NCBI RefSeq assembly: GCF_032917945.1
Contig: NZ_CP136624.1
Span: 930,001 to 994,000 of the forward strand
Direction of reading: 5' to 3'
Length of the DNA stretch: 64,000 bases
From: Bradyrhizobium sp. sBnM-33
GTDB taxonomy: Bacteria; Pseudomonadota; Alphaproteobacteria; Rhizobiales; Xanthobacteraceae
Shown: piece by piece, positions 1 through 10,385 of the stretch
Numbering within the stretch: the first letter of the stretch is position 1
Layout of the letters: every line of letters starts with the position of its first letter
Notes under the pieces: model-generated
The model's database searches: none
What the model saw: only the letters and a program-made list of their open reading frames with translations
What the model was told of the DNA's origin: nothing
Position numbers and translations under genes: made by a program

Positions 1-47
1 GGTGGTACGATGCCGATAAGGCAGCCAAGATCGGCAAGCGCTCTTGA
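1..47 (+). CDS. C-terminal end of an ABC transporter substrate-binding protein (partial)
   Basis: Only the last 14 codons are present, read from base 3 and ending at TGA 45-47. They encode WYDADKAAKIGKRS. The next gene ends in the closely similar WWYDAAKAGKLEQAKQ, so this is the tail of a paralogous family 5 (YejA-like) periplasmic binding protein. Two such binding proteins therefore sit in tandem ahead of one permease/ATPase set. The identification rests on this short similarity and on position. Confidence 0.7.
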   Translation, partial: WYDADKAAKIGKRS

Positions 48-61
48 AGGATTTTTCGCGC

Positions 62-1945
62 ATGGCGCCATTTTCCCGCCGGCACGTCCTCGGCCTTGGT
101 GGAGGCGCGCTAGGTGTGCTCGTGCTCGGGCCCGCTCGCGCCGCCGATGAGAATGGCGCCGAGGTGCACGGCATCTCGGCGTTCGGCGATCTGAAGTACC
201 CGGCCGGCTTCGAGAACTTCGACTATGTGAATGTCGCGGCCCCCAAGGGCGGTGTGTTTTCGACCATTCCTTCGACGCGCTCCTACAATCAGTCCTACCA
301 TACCTTCAATTCGCTCAACGCCTACATCCTCAAGGGCGAGGGCGCGCAGGGCATGGACCTGACCTTCTCAGCGCTGATGGTGCGGGCCGGCGACGAGCCG
401 GATGCGATGTACGGGCTCGTTGCAAAGTCGGTGCGAATTTCGCCGGACAAGCTGATCTACCACTTTACGCTGCGCCCCGAGGCCAAGTTTCATGACGGCT
501 CGAGAATCACGGCGCACGACGTCGCCTGGTCCATCAACACGCTGAAGGCCAAGGGCCATCCGCTAATTCAGGTCCAGATGCGTGACGTCAAGGGCGCCGA
601 GGCGCTCGACGATGCGACCGTGATCGTCACCTTCGCCGAGAAGCGCGCGCGCGACGTGCCGCTCTACGTCGCGGGCCTGCCGATTTTCTCGAAGAAATAT
701 TATGAGACGCGGCCCTTCGATGAATCGACGCTGGACACGCCGCTGGGCTCGGGGCCCTACAAGGTTGGCAAGTTCGAGGTCAACCGCTACATCGAATACG
801 AACGGGTCAAGGACTGGTGGGGCGCGAACCTCCCGGTCTGCCGCGGTTACTACAATTACGATGTGGTCCGCTACGAATTCTATCGCGACCGCGACGTTGC
901 CTTCGAAGGCTTTACCGGCAAGAACTATCTATTCCGCGAAGAGTTCACCGCGCGCATCTGGGCGACGCGTTACGATTTCCCCGCGATCAAGGATGGCCGC
1001 GTTAAGCGCGAGCAGGTACCGGACGAAAGGCCGTCGGGCGCGCAGGGCTGGTTCATCAATACCCGCCGCGACAAGTTTAGGGATCCCCGCGTGCGCGAGG
1101 CGCTGATCAACGCTTTCGATTTCGAGTGGACCAACAAGACCATCATGTACGACGCTTATGCGCGGACGCACTCGCCGTTCCAGAATTCGGACATGATGGC
1201 GAAGGGGCCGCCCTCGCCAGACGAGTTGAAGCTGCTCGAGCCATTCCGCGGCCAGGTGCCCGACGAAGTGTTCGGCCAGCCCTACGCGCCCCCGGTTTCG
1301 GACGGCTCGGGGCAAGACCGCAACATGCTGCGCAAGGCGCAGCAATTGCTCAACGAAGCCGGCTTCGTCATCAAGGACGGCAAGCGGATGACGCCGAGCG
1401 GCGAAGTGTTTCGCATCGAATTCCTGTACGATGAGCCCTCGCTGAATCCGCATCACGCGCCCTATATCAAGAATCTGGGCACGCTCGGCATCGAGGCGAG
1501 CCCGCGCCTGGTCGATGCCGTGCAGTACCGCGCGAGGGTGGAAGATTTCGATTTCGACATGACCATCACGCGCTTCTCGATGTCGAGCACGCCGGGCGAT
1601 GCGATGCGCGCCTTCTTCTCCTCGCATGCCGCCAAGACCAAGGGCTCGTACAATCTCGCGGGCATCGAGAGCCCTGCCATCGACGCGCTGATCGAAAAGA
1701 TCATTGCGGCGGATACCCGCGCCGAGCTGACGATTGCCTGCCATGCCTTCGACCGCGTTTTTCGCGCCGGGCGCTACTGGGTGCCGCAGTGGTACAACAA
1801 GACGCATCGGCTGGCTTACTGGGACGTGTTCGATCGTCCGAAGAACCTGCCGCGTTATCAGATCGATGCATCGGGCTCCGGCGAGCGAGTTATCTGGTGG
1901 TATGACGCCGCCAAGGCCGGCAAACTCGAGCAGGCGAAGCAATAA
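62..1945 (+). CDS. yejA: YejA-like peptide ABC transporter substrate-binding protein (family 5)
   Basis: Periplasmic solute-binding protein for an oligopeptide/microcin C-type ABC importer, 627 residues from ATG 62. A TTG at 44 is also possible, but AAGGA at 47-51 is well placed for ATG 62. The N-terminus has a twin-arginine motif (SRRHVLG, Arg6-Arg7) followed by a glycine/leucine-rich segment ending near AAD, so Tat export is likely. The body has the layout of bacterial extracellular solute-binding family 5 proteins (for example the GSGPYKVG segment). The stop overlaps the start of the permease gene by one base (TAATG), indicating translational coupling. The exact substrate is not visible. 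Confidence 0.88.
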   Translation: MAPFSRRHVLGLGGGALGVLVLGPARAADENGAEVHGISAFGDLKYPAGFENFDYVNVAAPKGGVFSTIPSTRSYNQSYHTFNSLNAYILKGEGAQGMDLTFSALMVRAGDEPDAMYGLVAKSVRISPDKLIYHFTLRPEAKFHDGSRITAHDVAWSINTLKAKGHPLIQVQMRDVKGAEALDDATVIVTFAEKRARDVPLYVAGLPIFSKKYYETRPFDESTLDTPLGSGPYKVGKFEVNRYIEYERVKDWWGANLPVCRGYYNYDVVRYEFYRDRDVAFEGFTGKNYLFREEFTARIWATRYDFPAIKDGRVKREQVPDERPSGAQGWFINTRRDKFRDPRVREALINAFDFEWTNKTIMYDAYARTHSPFQNSDMMAKGPPSPDELKLLEPFRGQVPDEVFGQPYAPPVSDGSGQDRNMLRKAQQLLNEAGFVIKDGKRMTPSGEVFRIEFLYDEPSLNPHHAPYIKNLGTLGIEASPRLVDAVQYRARVEDFDFDMTITRFSMSSTPGDAMRAFFSSHAAKTKGSYNLAGIESPAIDALIEKIIAADTRAELTIACHAFDRVFRAGRYWVPQWYNKTHRLAYWDVFDRPKNLPRYQIDASGSGERVIWWYDAAKAGKLEQAKQ

Positions 1946-3057
1946 TGACCGCCTATATCGCCCGCCGCATCCTGTTGATGTTTCCGACCTTGCTCGGCAT
2001 CCTCTTCATCTCCTTCGTGGTCGTGCAGTTCGCGCCGGGCGGCCCGGTCGAACGTGTGATCGCACAGCTTTCCGGCGCCGATACCGGCGGCTCCTCGCGC
2101 ATATCAGGCTCTTCCACCGGTGACTTTGCCGGCCGTACGCCCCAGGCGGGCGCCTCCGCCGATGCTGTCAATTCGAAATACCGCGGCGCGCAGGGGCTCG
2201 ATCCGGATTTCATCAAGAACCTGGAAAAGCAGTTCGGCTTCGACAAGCCGGCGCATGAGCGCTTTGCGCTGATGGTATGGAATTTCGCCCGCTTCGATTT
2301 CGGCAAGAGCTACTTTCGCGACACCACCGTGTTGCAGCTGATCAAGGAGAAGCTGCCGGTCTCGATATCGCTCGGACTCTGGCTGACGCTGCTGACTTAT
2401 TTGATCTCGATCCCGCTCGGCATCCGCAAGGCGGTGGCGGACGGAACGCGATTTGATACCTGGACTTCTGCCGCTATCATCGTCGGCTTTGCGATCCCCG
2501 GTTTCCTGTTCGCGATCCTGCTGATCATCCTGTTTGCCGGCGGTTCATTCTTCAATTGGTTCCCGCTGCGCGGATTGACCTCGGACGGCTGGTCGCAATT
2601 CCCCTGGTACTGGAAGATCATCGACTACTTCTGGCACCTCACGCTGCCTTTGATCGCGATGGGTCTCGGCGCCTTTGCCACCATGACGCTACTGACCAAG
2701 AACTCGTTCCTTGACGAGATCCGCAAGCAATACGTGATGACCGCGCGCGCAAAGGGCTGCAGCGAGCGGCAGGTGCTTTACGGCCACATCTTCCGCAATG
2801 CCATGCTGATCGTGGTCGCAGGCTTTCCCGGTGCGTTCATTGGCGCCTTCTTCTCCGGCTCGCTGCTGATCGAGACCATCTTCTCGCTCGACGGGCTCGG
2901 GCTGCTCGGCTTCGAGAGCGTGCTCAACCGCGACTATCCTGTCGTGTTCGGCACGCTGTTCATCTTCTCCCTCGTGGGCCTTGTGGTGGGTCTGATCTCC
3001 GACCTCGCCTACATGTGGATCGATCCCCGGATCGATTTTGAGGCGAGGGAAGTCTGA
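1945..3057 (+). CDS. yejB: ABC transporter permease, YejB-like
   Basis: Inner-membrane permease of the peptide importer, 370 residues. An N-terminal membrane helix (about residues 9-30) is followed by a long soluble loop. The BPD_transp_1 core comes next with several helices, and the EAA loop lies around MTARAKGCSERQVLYGHIFRNA near residue 265. The N-terminus AYIARRILLMFPTLLGI is typical of DppB/OppB/YejB permeases. It overlaps both neighbours by one base (TAATG in, TGATG out), so all four genes are one translational unit. Confidence 0.9.
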   Translation: MTAYIARRILLMFPTLLGILFISFVVVQFAPGGPVERVIAQLSGADTGGSSRISGSSTGDFAGRTPQAGASADAVNSKYRGAQGLDPDFIKNLEKQFGFDKPAHERFALMVWNFARFDFGKSYFRDTTVLQLIKEKLPVSISLGLWLTLLTYLISIPLGIRKAVADGTRFDTWTSAAIIVGFAIPGFLFAILLIILFAGGSFFNWFPLRGLTSDGWSQFPWYWKIIDYFWHLTLPLIAMGLGAFATMTLLTKNSFLDEIRKQYVMTARAKGCSERQVLYGHIFRNAMLIVVAGFPGAFIGAFFSGSLLIETIFSLDGLGLLGFESVLNRDYPVVFGTLFIFSLVGLVVGLISDLAYMWIDPRIDFEAREV

Positions 3058-4235
3058 TGGCGCTGCTCGCTCCACAACCGGTCGAAACCACCGCGCGGTC
3101 GCCGCTTGGCGACGTCGTTCCGGCCACGCAGCACGCGTTCGCGCCATCGCCGCTGAACCGCCGGCGCTGGCAGAACTTCAAGGCGAACCGCCGCGGCTAC
3201 TGGTCGCTCTGGATATTCCTTGCGCTGTTTGTGATCTCGCTGTTTGCCGAGCTGATCGCCAACGATCGGCCGTTCCTTATCAAGTATGACGGAAAGCTGT
3301 ATTGGCCGGCGTTTGTCAGCTATTCCGAGACCACTTTCGGCGGCGATTTCGAAACCGCGGCCGACTACCGCGATCCCTATTTGCAAAAGCTGATCGCCGA
3401 AAAGGGCGGCACCATCATCTGGCCCTTGATCCGCTATTCCTACTCCACCCACAATCTCGATTTGCCGACGCCGGCGCCGTCGAAGCCGACATGGATGCTG
3501 ACGGAAGAGCAGTGCAAGCCCGTGGTGGAGAAGAAGGGCCTGAAGAGCTGCAGCGACCTCGAATACAACTGGCTCGGTACCGACGACCAGGGCCGCGACG
3601 TGGTGGCGCGACTGATCTACGGTTTTCGCATCTCGGTGCTGTTCGGCCTGACGCTGACCATCCTGTCCTCGATCATCGGCGTCATCGCCGGCGGCGTGCA
3701 GGGCTATTTCGGCGGCTGGACCGATCTGATCTTCCAGCGCATCATCGAAATCTGGAGCGCGATTCCCTCGCTCTATCTGCTGCTGATCCTGTCATCGGTG
3801 CTGGTGCCCGGCTTCTTCGTACTGCTCGGCATTCTCCTGCTGTTCTCCTGGACCTCGCTGGTTGGCCTGGTTCGCGCGGAATTCTTGCGTGGGCGCAATT
3901 TCGAATACATCCAGGCGGCGCGTGCGCTCGGCGTCTCAAATGGCGTGATCATGTTCCGGCATCTGCTGCCGAACGCGATGGTAGCGACCATGACCTTCCT
4001 GCCGTTCATCGTGTCGTCCTCGGTGATGACGCTGACCGCGCTCGACTTCCTCGGCTTCGGCCTGCCGCCGGGTTCGCCCTCGCTCGGCGAGCTGCTGTCG
4101 CAGGGCAAGTCCAACGTGCAGGCGCCGTGGCTCGGCTTCACCGGCTTCTTCTCGGTCGCGATCATGCTGTCGCTTTTGATCTTCATCGGCGAGGGCGTGC
4201 GCGACGCCTTCGATCCGCGCAAGACGTTCCGGTAG
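3057..4235 (+). CDS. yejE: ABC transporter permease, YejE-like
   Basis: Second permease subunit, 392 residues. It has the N-terminal cytosolic extension and first helix typical of OppC/DppC/YejE, then a large periplasmic insertion (about residues 75-165). The BPD_transp_1 core follows, with an EAA loop at about residues 283-302 (IQAARALGVSNGVIMFRHLL). The insertion, including LNWLGTDDQGRD-type residues just before the core, is usual for YejE. It pairs with the preceding YejB and the following double ATPase. Confidence 0.9.
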   Translation: MALLAPQPVETTARSPLGDVVPATQHAFAPSPLNRRRWQNFKANRRGYWSLWIFLALFVISLFAELIANDRPFLIKYDGKLYWPAFVSYSETTFGGDFETAADYRDPYLQKLIAEKGGTIIWPLIRYSYSTHNLDLPTPAPSKPTWMLTEEQCKPVVEKKGLKSCSDLEYNWLGTDDQGRDVVARLIYGFRISVLFGLTLTILSSIIGVIAGGVQGYFGGWTDLIFQRIIEIWSAIPSLYLLLILSSVLVPGFFVLLGILLLFSWTSLVGLVRAEFLRGRNFEYIQAARALGVSNGVIMFRHLLPNAMVATMTFLPFIVSSSVMTLTALDFLGFGLPPGSPSLGELLSQGKSNVQAPWLGFTGFFSVAIMLSLLIFIGEGVRDAFDPRKTFR

Positions 4236-4238
4236 AGC

Positions 4239-5867
<1,629 letters not shown>

Positions 5868-5871
5868 CCTG

Positions 5872-6003
5872 TCATGCCCCGCCAACGGGTCGCGCGAATG
5901 CGCGCCCGATGACAGGCTCCGGCGGGGCATCCAGTACGCCGCGGCCTCTCGATTCACTCACAACGGTCTCGGAGTACTGGATCACCCGCTTTCGCGGGTG
6001 ATG
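5872..6003. repeat. Intergenic palindromic repeat, family 1 (copy 1)
   Basis: Nested inverted repeats fill the gap between the converging yejF and peptidase genes. ATGCCCCGCC near 5874 pairs with GGCGGGGCAT at 5921-5930. ATCCAGTAC at 5929-5937 pairs with GTACTGGAT at 5974-5982. CACCCGC (5983-5989) and GCGGGTG (5994-6000) form a terminal hairpin with loop TTTC. A second copy lies at 49500-49601. The RNA could end transcripts from both sides, but no T-run is present. Confidence 0.8.
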
Positions 6004-6019
6004 ACGGCGGAGCTCTCGG

Positions 6020-6862
6020 CTATAGCCGCTTGATCGCCGTGATCTCGCTGCCGACGGCCTTGATCCGCGCAATGGCCTCCTGCGTGTTCTCGATCACCGT
6101 TGCCATGTGGTGCGCGTTGGCATGCACGATGCTGGCGACGTCGCGAACGATCGCGACATGCCCCTTCCAGAAGATCAGATCGCCGCGCTGCAGCTTCTTC
6201 ATCTCATCAGGACTCAACGTCCGGCCGAGGCTTGCCTCTTGCATGTCGCTGTCGCGCGGACAGCCGATGCCGGCGGCGTTCAGCGATACCTGGACGAGGC
6301 CGGAGCAATCGATGCCGAGCGAACTCTTGCCGCCCCAGAGATAGGGCGTGCCGATGAAGCGTTCGGCAACCGCGACGAAATCCTTTTCCACGGCATCGAG
6401 GCTGCCGACATGGTGGCGCGGCAGATACCAGCCGTCGCTTGTAATGGCGAACGCGCCGTCTTCGCGTATGACCGTCATCCTTGCTCCCGTCGCCAGCGTC
6501 TCGACCGGCGGCAGCTTGATCGAGGGACCTGGAAACGCGAACGTCCGCAGCGCCGTGACCTTGTGCGTCGGTGCGGCCGCAGGTTTTGCCAGCGCTGCAT
6601 CCGGAATCCAGCCGACATAGCCGTCGCTCGCGAGTTGGCCCCACGCAAACCCTTCGCCATTGCGGTCGTAGATCGTGACGCGTTCGCCCTTCAGCGCCTG
6701 CGTCAGCATCATGGCGCCCGCAGCCGGTCGCTCCCACAGCGGCGCGATGGCCTCAGACACGCAAAATTCCTCGCCGGAGACATAGCGCGCGGCCTTCACC
6801 TTGCCTTCGAGATATTTCGCGGCGAGGTCGGGTCGTGCCGGCGTCAGGCGCGGATCATCCAT
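6020..6862 (-). CDS. NlpC/P60 family cysteine peptidase with SH3-like domains (C40)
   Basis: Predicted cell-wall peptide hydrolase, 280 residues. Residues about 30-150 resemble bacterial SH3 domains that bind peptidoglycan stem peptides. The C-terminal NlpC/P60 domain has the catalytic cysteine in GIDCSG (Cys186) and the histidine in GHVAIV (His235), with a third polar residue probably in HANAHH (about 248-252). No clear signal peptide is seen. The start overlaps the end of the upstream aminopeptidase gene by 8 bases, so the two are co-translated, which fits joint processing of muropeptides. Confidence 0.88.
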   Translation of the reverse strand: MDDPRLTPARPDLAAKYLEGKVKAARYVSGEEFCVSEAIAPLWERPAAGAMMLTQALKGERVTIYDRNGEGFAWGQLASDGYVGWIPDAALAKPAAAPTHKVTALRTFAFPGPSIKLPPVETLATGARMTVIREDGAFAITSDGWYLPRHHVGSLDAVEKDFVAVAERFIGTPYLWGGKSSLGIDCSGLVQVSLNAAGIGCPRDSDMQEASLGRTLSPDEMKKLQRGDLIFWKGHVAIVRDVASIVHANAHHMATVIENTQEAIARIKAVGSEITAIKRL

Positions 6863-8237
6863 AGCGTTCGCTCAACAGTTTGTAGATCGCGCGTGCGGCC
6901 TGGCATTCGCCGCCTTCGGGACGCGCGGGTTTTGCCGAAGGCGTCCAGCCGTAGATATCGACATGCAGCCAGCTCTTGGCATCGGTGACGAAGCGCTGCA
7001 GGAACAAGGCGCAGGTGATCGAGCCGGCAAAGCCGCCCGACGGCGCGTTGTTGATGTCGGCGACCTTCGAATCCAACCACGAATCATAGGGCGGCCACAG
7101 CGGCATTCGCCACAACGGATCGTTCTCCCGCTTTGCATGTTCTGCGACGCTTTCGGCGAGCGTCTCGTCATGGGTATAAAAGGGCGGTAAATCCGGTCCC
7201 AGCGCCACCCGCGCCGCGCCGGTCAGTGTGCCCAGATCAATCAACAGATCCGGCTTGTCTTCGTCCGCCAAGGCCAGCGCATCCGCCAGCACCAGCCGTC
7301 CCTCGGCATCGGTATTACCGATCTCCACGTTAAGTCCCTTGCGCGACTTGAAGATGTCGAGCGGACGGAAGGCGTTGCCGGCGACCGCATTCTCGACCGC
7401 GGGGATCAGGACGCGCAGCCGCACCTTGAGTTTCGCGTCCATCACCATCTGCGCCAGCGCCAACACGTTGGCGGCGCCGCCCATGTCCTTTTTCATGATC
7501 AGCATGCCGCTGGATGATTTTATGTCGAGCCCGCCGGTGTCGAAGCAGACGCCCTTGCCGACCAGCGTCACTTTGGGATGGGAGGGATCGCCCCAGCTCA
7601 AGTCGATCAGGCGCGGGGCGCGCGCCGAGGCCATGCCGACCGCGTGGATCAGCGGAAAATTCTGCTTCACGAGTTCGTCGCCGACGGTGCAGTCGAAGCT
7701 GGCGCCGAAACGCGCCGCCAATGCTTTCGCGGCTTCCGCCAGTTGCTCCGGCCCCATGTCGTTCGACGGCGTATTGATCAGGTCGCGCGCCAGCGCCGCC
7801 GCTTCCGCCATCCGCGCGATGTCGATGATATCCACGCAGTCGGGCGGCACCAGCCGGACCTTGGGTTCTTCGGCTTTGCGGTAGCGGCCGAAGCGGTAGC
7901 TCCCCAGCGCAAAGGCGAGCGTCGCAAGCCGCAGATCGTGCGACGCGTTGGCGAAGCGATAGACGCCCGGCGGCAGCAGGCCAGGCAGCGCGCCGGGCCG
8001 GAACAGGTCGCGCAACCTGGCGGTCTCTTCATCAAGCCCGAACACGACCTGCGCAATCTTCCCGTCGGGCGCGGGCAGCGTCAGGCACTTGCCGGGCTTG
8101 GCCATAAAATCATTGGCGAGCGCAAACTGCCGGGCCGGTTCGGGAAGGTCTTTGGCGATCGCGCTCCAGGTCGTTTTGGTGGCGAAGGTAATCGGAATGG
8201 CGGGGGCGATAGGTGCGGTCTCGAACGGCGATTGCAT
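6855..8237 (-). CDS. Leucyl aminopeptidase family protein (M17)
   Basis: Cytosolic metallo-aminopeptidase, 460 residues. The C-terminal catalytic domain has the M17 metal and catalytic residues: the lysine and aspartate of LVGKGVCFDTGG, the aspartate of MKKDMGG, and the family signature NTDAEGR near residue 306 followed by LVLADAL. The N-terminal domain is divergent, as in PepB-like members. It is the upstream gene of a two-gene minus-strand unit with the NlpC/P60 peptidase. Family membership is firm, but the peptide substrate is not known. Confidence 0.92.
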   Translation of the reverse strand: MQSPFETAPIAPAIPITFATKTTWSAIAKDLPEPARQFALANDFMAKPGKCLTLPAPDGKIAQVVFGLDEETARLRDLFRPGALPGLLPPGVYRFANASHDLRLATLAFALGSYRFGRYRKAEEPKVRLVPPDCVDIIDIARMAEAAALARDLINTPSNDMGPEQLAEAAKALAARFGASFDCTVGDELVKQNFPLIHAVGMASARAPRLIDLSWGDPSHPKVTLVGKGVCFDTGGLDIKSSSGMLIMKKDMGGAANVLALAQMVMDAKLKVRLRVLIPAVENAVAGNAFRPLDIFKSRKGLNVEIGNTDAEGRLVLADALALADEDKPDLLIDLGTLTGAARVALGPDLPPFYTHDETLAESVAEHAKRENDPLWRMPLWPPYDSWLDSKVADINNAPSGGFAGSITCALFLQRFVTDAKSWLHVDIYGWTPSAKPARPEGGECQAARAIYKLLSERYG

Positions 8238-8286
8238 GCTTGTCTCGTGAGGGGATGGGCGTGTCTGGCAGGCATAGCACGGCCGA

Positions 8287-8307
8287 TTAACCGGCCGTTA
8301 GGGTTAA
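8287..8307. promoter_or_regulatory. Dyad TTAACC-N9-GGTTAA in the divergent tadD/aminopeptidase promoter region
   Basis: TTAACC at 8287-8292 and GGTTAA at 8302-8307 form an inverted repeat, overlapped by GGCCG/CGGCC arms. It lies in the 130-base region between the divergent aminopeptidase and tadD genes, so it could be an operator. No regulator can be named. Confidence 0.3.
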
Positions 8308-8367
8308 CAGTCTATTGCTGACTCGTTCGGCTCTATTTGTCCCGCCATTCCTATGAGTTGAAGTGCT

Positions 8368-9204
8368 ATGCGTCGATCGTCCAGCCACGCCGGGTCTATC
8401 GCCCGGTTCCTGACCTCAGCCGCGGTAACCGCGGTTTTGGCCGCGGGCCTCGGCGGCTGCAAGACCATGTCCGATATCACGGGATCACTGGATTCGTCCT
8501 CAACCAAGGCCCAAGCCGCCCCCGAAGATCCGCGCCGCGCGGCCGAGGTCTATGGCGAGCGCTACCGCGCCAATCCCAAGGATGCCGAGGCGGCGTTGGG
8601 ATATGGCCAGGCGCTCCGCGCCACCGGCCAGCGAGCGCAGGCCGCTGCCGTGCTCGAACAGGCCACCATCGCCCATCCCGGCAACAAGACGCTGCTCGCT
8701 GCTTACGGCCGCGCGCTCGCCGACAACGGCAATTCGCAGGCTGCCTTCGACGTGCTCAGCCGCGCCCATACGCCCGCCAATCCCGACTGGCGCATTCTCT
8801 CGGTGCAGGGCACCACGCTCGACAAGATGGGCAAGCACGAAGAGGCCCGCCGCTATTACGCGAGTGCGCTGAAGATCGTGCCGGAAGAGCCGTCGGTGCT
8901 GTCCAATTTCGGCCTCTCCTACATGCTGACGCGGGAGCTGCCGCAAGCCGAGGAAACGCTGCGGCGCGCCTATTCCAATCCGCGTGCCGACGGAAGGGTG
9001 CGGCAGAACCTCGCGCTCGTCGTCGGCTTGCAGGGCCGTTTCGCCGAAGCCGAGACCATCGCCAAGGGCGATCTGCCCGCCGACGAGGCGGCTGCCAACG
9101 TGGCTTACTTGCGGGAAATGCTGAGCCGCAAGGACAAGGACCATTCGCGTCCTCCCGGCAACAAAGCGACCGTCCCGGTCGCCGCCCTCAACCGGCCGGA
9201 CTGA
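8368..9204 (+). CDS. tadD: TPR-repeat lipoprotein, TadD-like pilus assembly protein
   Basis: 278 residues. The N-terminal signal ends in a lipobox-like GLGGC with the acylated cysteine at position 31, followed by a low-complexity linker. Tandem tetratricopeptide repeats run from about residue 50 to 240 (for example EAALGYGQALRATGQ and VLSNFGLSYML). TadD-type lipoproteins help assemble the Tad secretin/pilus machine. The gene faces tadC, the last gene of the minus-strand Tad arm, which supports the assignment over a generic TPR protein. Confidence 0.8.
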   Translation: MRRSSSHAGSIARFLTSAAVTAVLAAGLGGCKTMSDITGSLDSSSTKAQAAPEDPRRAAEVYGERYRANPKDAEAALGYGQALRATGQRAQAAAVLEQATIAHPGNKTLLAAYGRALADNGNSQAAFDVLSRAHTPANPDWRILSVQGTTLDKMGKHEEARRYYASALKIVPEEPSVLSNFGLSYMLTRELPQAEETLRRAYSNPRADGRVRQNLALVVGLQGRFAEAETIAKGDLPADEAAANVAYLREMLSRKDKDHSRPPGNKATVPVAALNRPD

Positions 9205-9401
9205 GCATCGCCGCCATCATCGCTGCCAATGCGGGTGACTTGTTCCGCCGGAGTTCAACGCGCGAAGCCCGATCTGACGTTCCGAAGCTAACCGTCATCG
9301 AGCAGGCGTCGGCGTGATGCCTCGCCTACTTTCGGCTTGCGAAGAGTTCGGGCGGGCCGGCCGCACGACCGACGACGGCCGAATGGCGCCGCGCCGCGGC
9401 C

Positions 9402-10376
9402 TCACGGCAACGCCTGGATCTTGATGTAGGTCGGTCCGAGAATGACGATGAACAGGCAGGGCAGGAAGAACAGGATCATCGGCACGGTCAATTTCGGCGG
9501 CAGCGCCGCCGCCTTCTTCTCGGCTTCGGTCATTCGCATGTCGCGGTTTTCCTGCGCCATCACGCGCAGGCTCTGGCCGAGCGGGGTGCCGTAGCGTTCC
9601 GACTGCATCAGCGCCAGGCAGACCGATTTCACGCCCTCGAGGCCGGTGCGCTTGGCGAGGTTCTCGTATGCCACCTTACGATCCTGCAGGTAGGACAATT
9701 CCGCCGTCGTCAGCGCGAACTCCTCCGACAGCGCGATCGATTGCGAGGCGATCTCGGTGGAGACCTTGCGGAAGGCGACTTCGACCGACATGCCGGATTC
9801 GATGCAGATCAGCAGGAGGTCGAGCGCATCGGGAAAGGCGCGCTTGATGGAGAGTTGGCGCTTGCTGATGGCGTTCTTCAAGAACAGCATCGGCGCCTGC
9901 AGCCCGAGATAGGCGGCGCCGATGCAGATGCCGAGCTTGACCGTCAACGACTTGTCCATGTTGGTGATCACGAATACGTAGAGGGCCGCGCCGAGAAACA
10001 GCACGACCGGCGTCACCGCGCGGGCAAACAGGAAAGTGACGTACGGCGCGTGGCCGCGGTAGCCGGCCATGATCAGCTTGTCACGCGCGGCCTCCTGCGC
10101 CAGCCATTTGGTCAGGTTCAGGTCTTCCACAACCTTGGAAACGAGTTGCTTCGGAGTCTGGCGCAGCGACACCTTTTCCGATTTGTTGAGGCGGTCGCGC
10201 TCGCGCTGGCGGAGCCGTTCGCGCTCGTTGGCGACCGCCTTCATGCGCTTGGCGAGGCCTTCGCCGGCAAACAGCGGCATGATCAGCGTATAGGCGGTCG
10301 CACTCGCCGCGATGGCGGCAAGCAGCATTGTCATGAACCGCGCGTCGTGCATCTTGGTGATCAGAAAATCAATCAT
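9402..10376 (-). CDS. tadC: Tad pilus inner-membrane platform protein TadC (T2SS F family)
   Basis: 324 residues with a type II secretion F domain in the C-terminal half and hydrophobic helices near the N-terminus, at about 105-150 and at the C-terminus. The cytoplasmic stretch contains ALDLLLICIESGMSVEVAF, characteristic of the GspF/TadC fold. With TadB it forms the inner-membrane platform acted on by the TadA ATPase. It starts 9 bases after tadB ends. The region 9205-9401 beyond its stop has no recognisable terminator or gene. Confidence 0.92.
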   Translation of the reverse strand: MIDFLITKMHDARFMTMLLAAIAASATAYTLIMPLFAGEGLAKRMKAVANERERLRQRERDRLNKSEKVSLRQTPKQLVSKVVEDLNLTKWLAQEAARDKLIMAGYRGHAPYVTFLFARAVTPVVLFLGAALYVFVITNMDKSLTVKLGICIGAAYLGLQAPMLFLKNAISKRQLSIKRAFPDALDLLLICIESGMSVEVAFRKVSTEIASQSIALSEEFALTTAELSYLQDRKVAYENLAKRTGLEGVKSVCLALMQSERYGTPLGQSLRVMAQENRDMRMTEAEKKAAALPPKLTVPMILFFLPCLFIVILGPTYIKIQALP

Positions 10377-10385
10377 GGCGCACCA

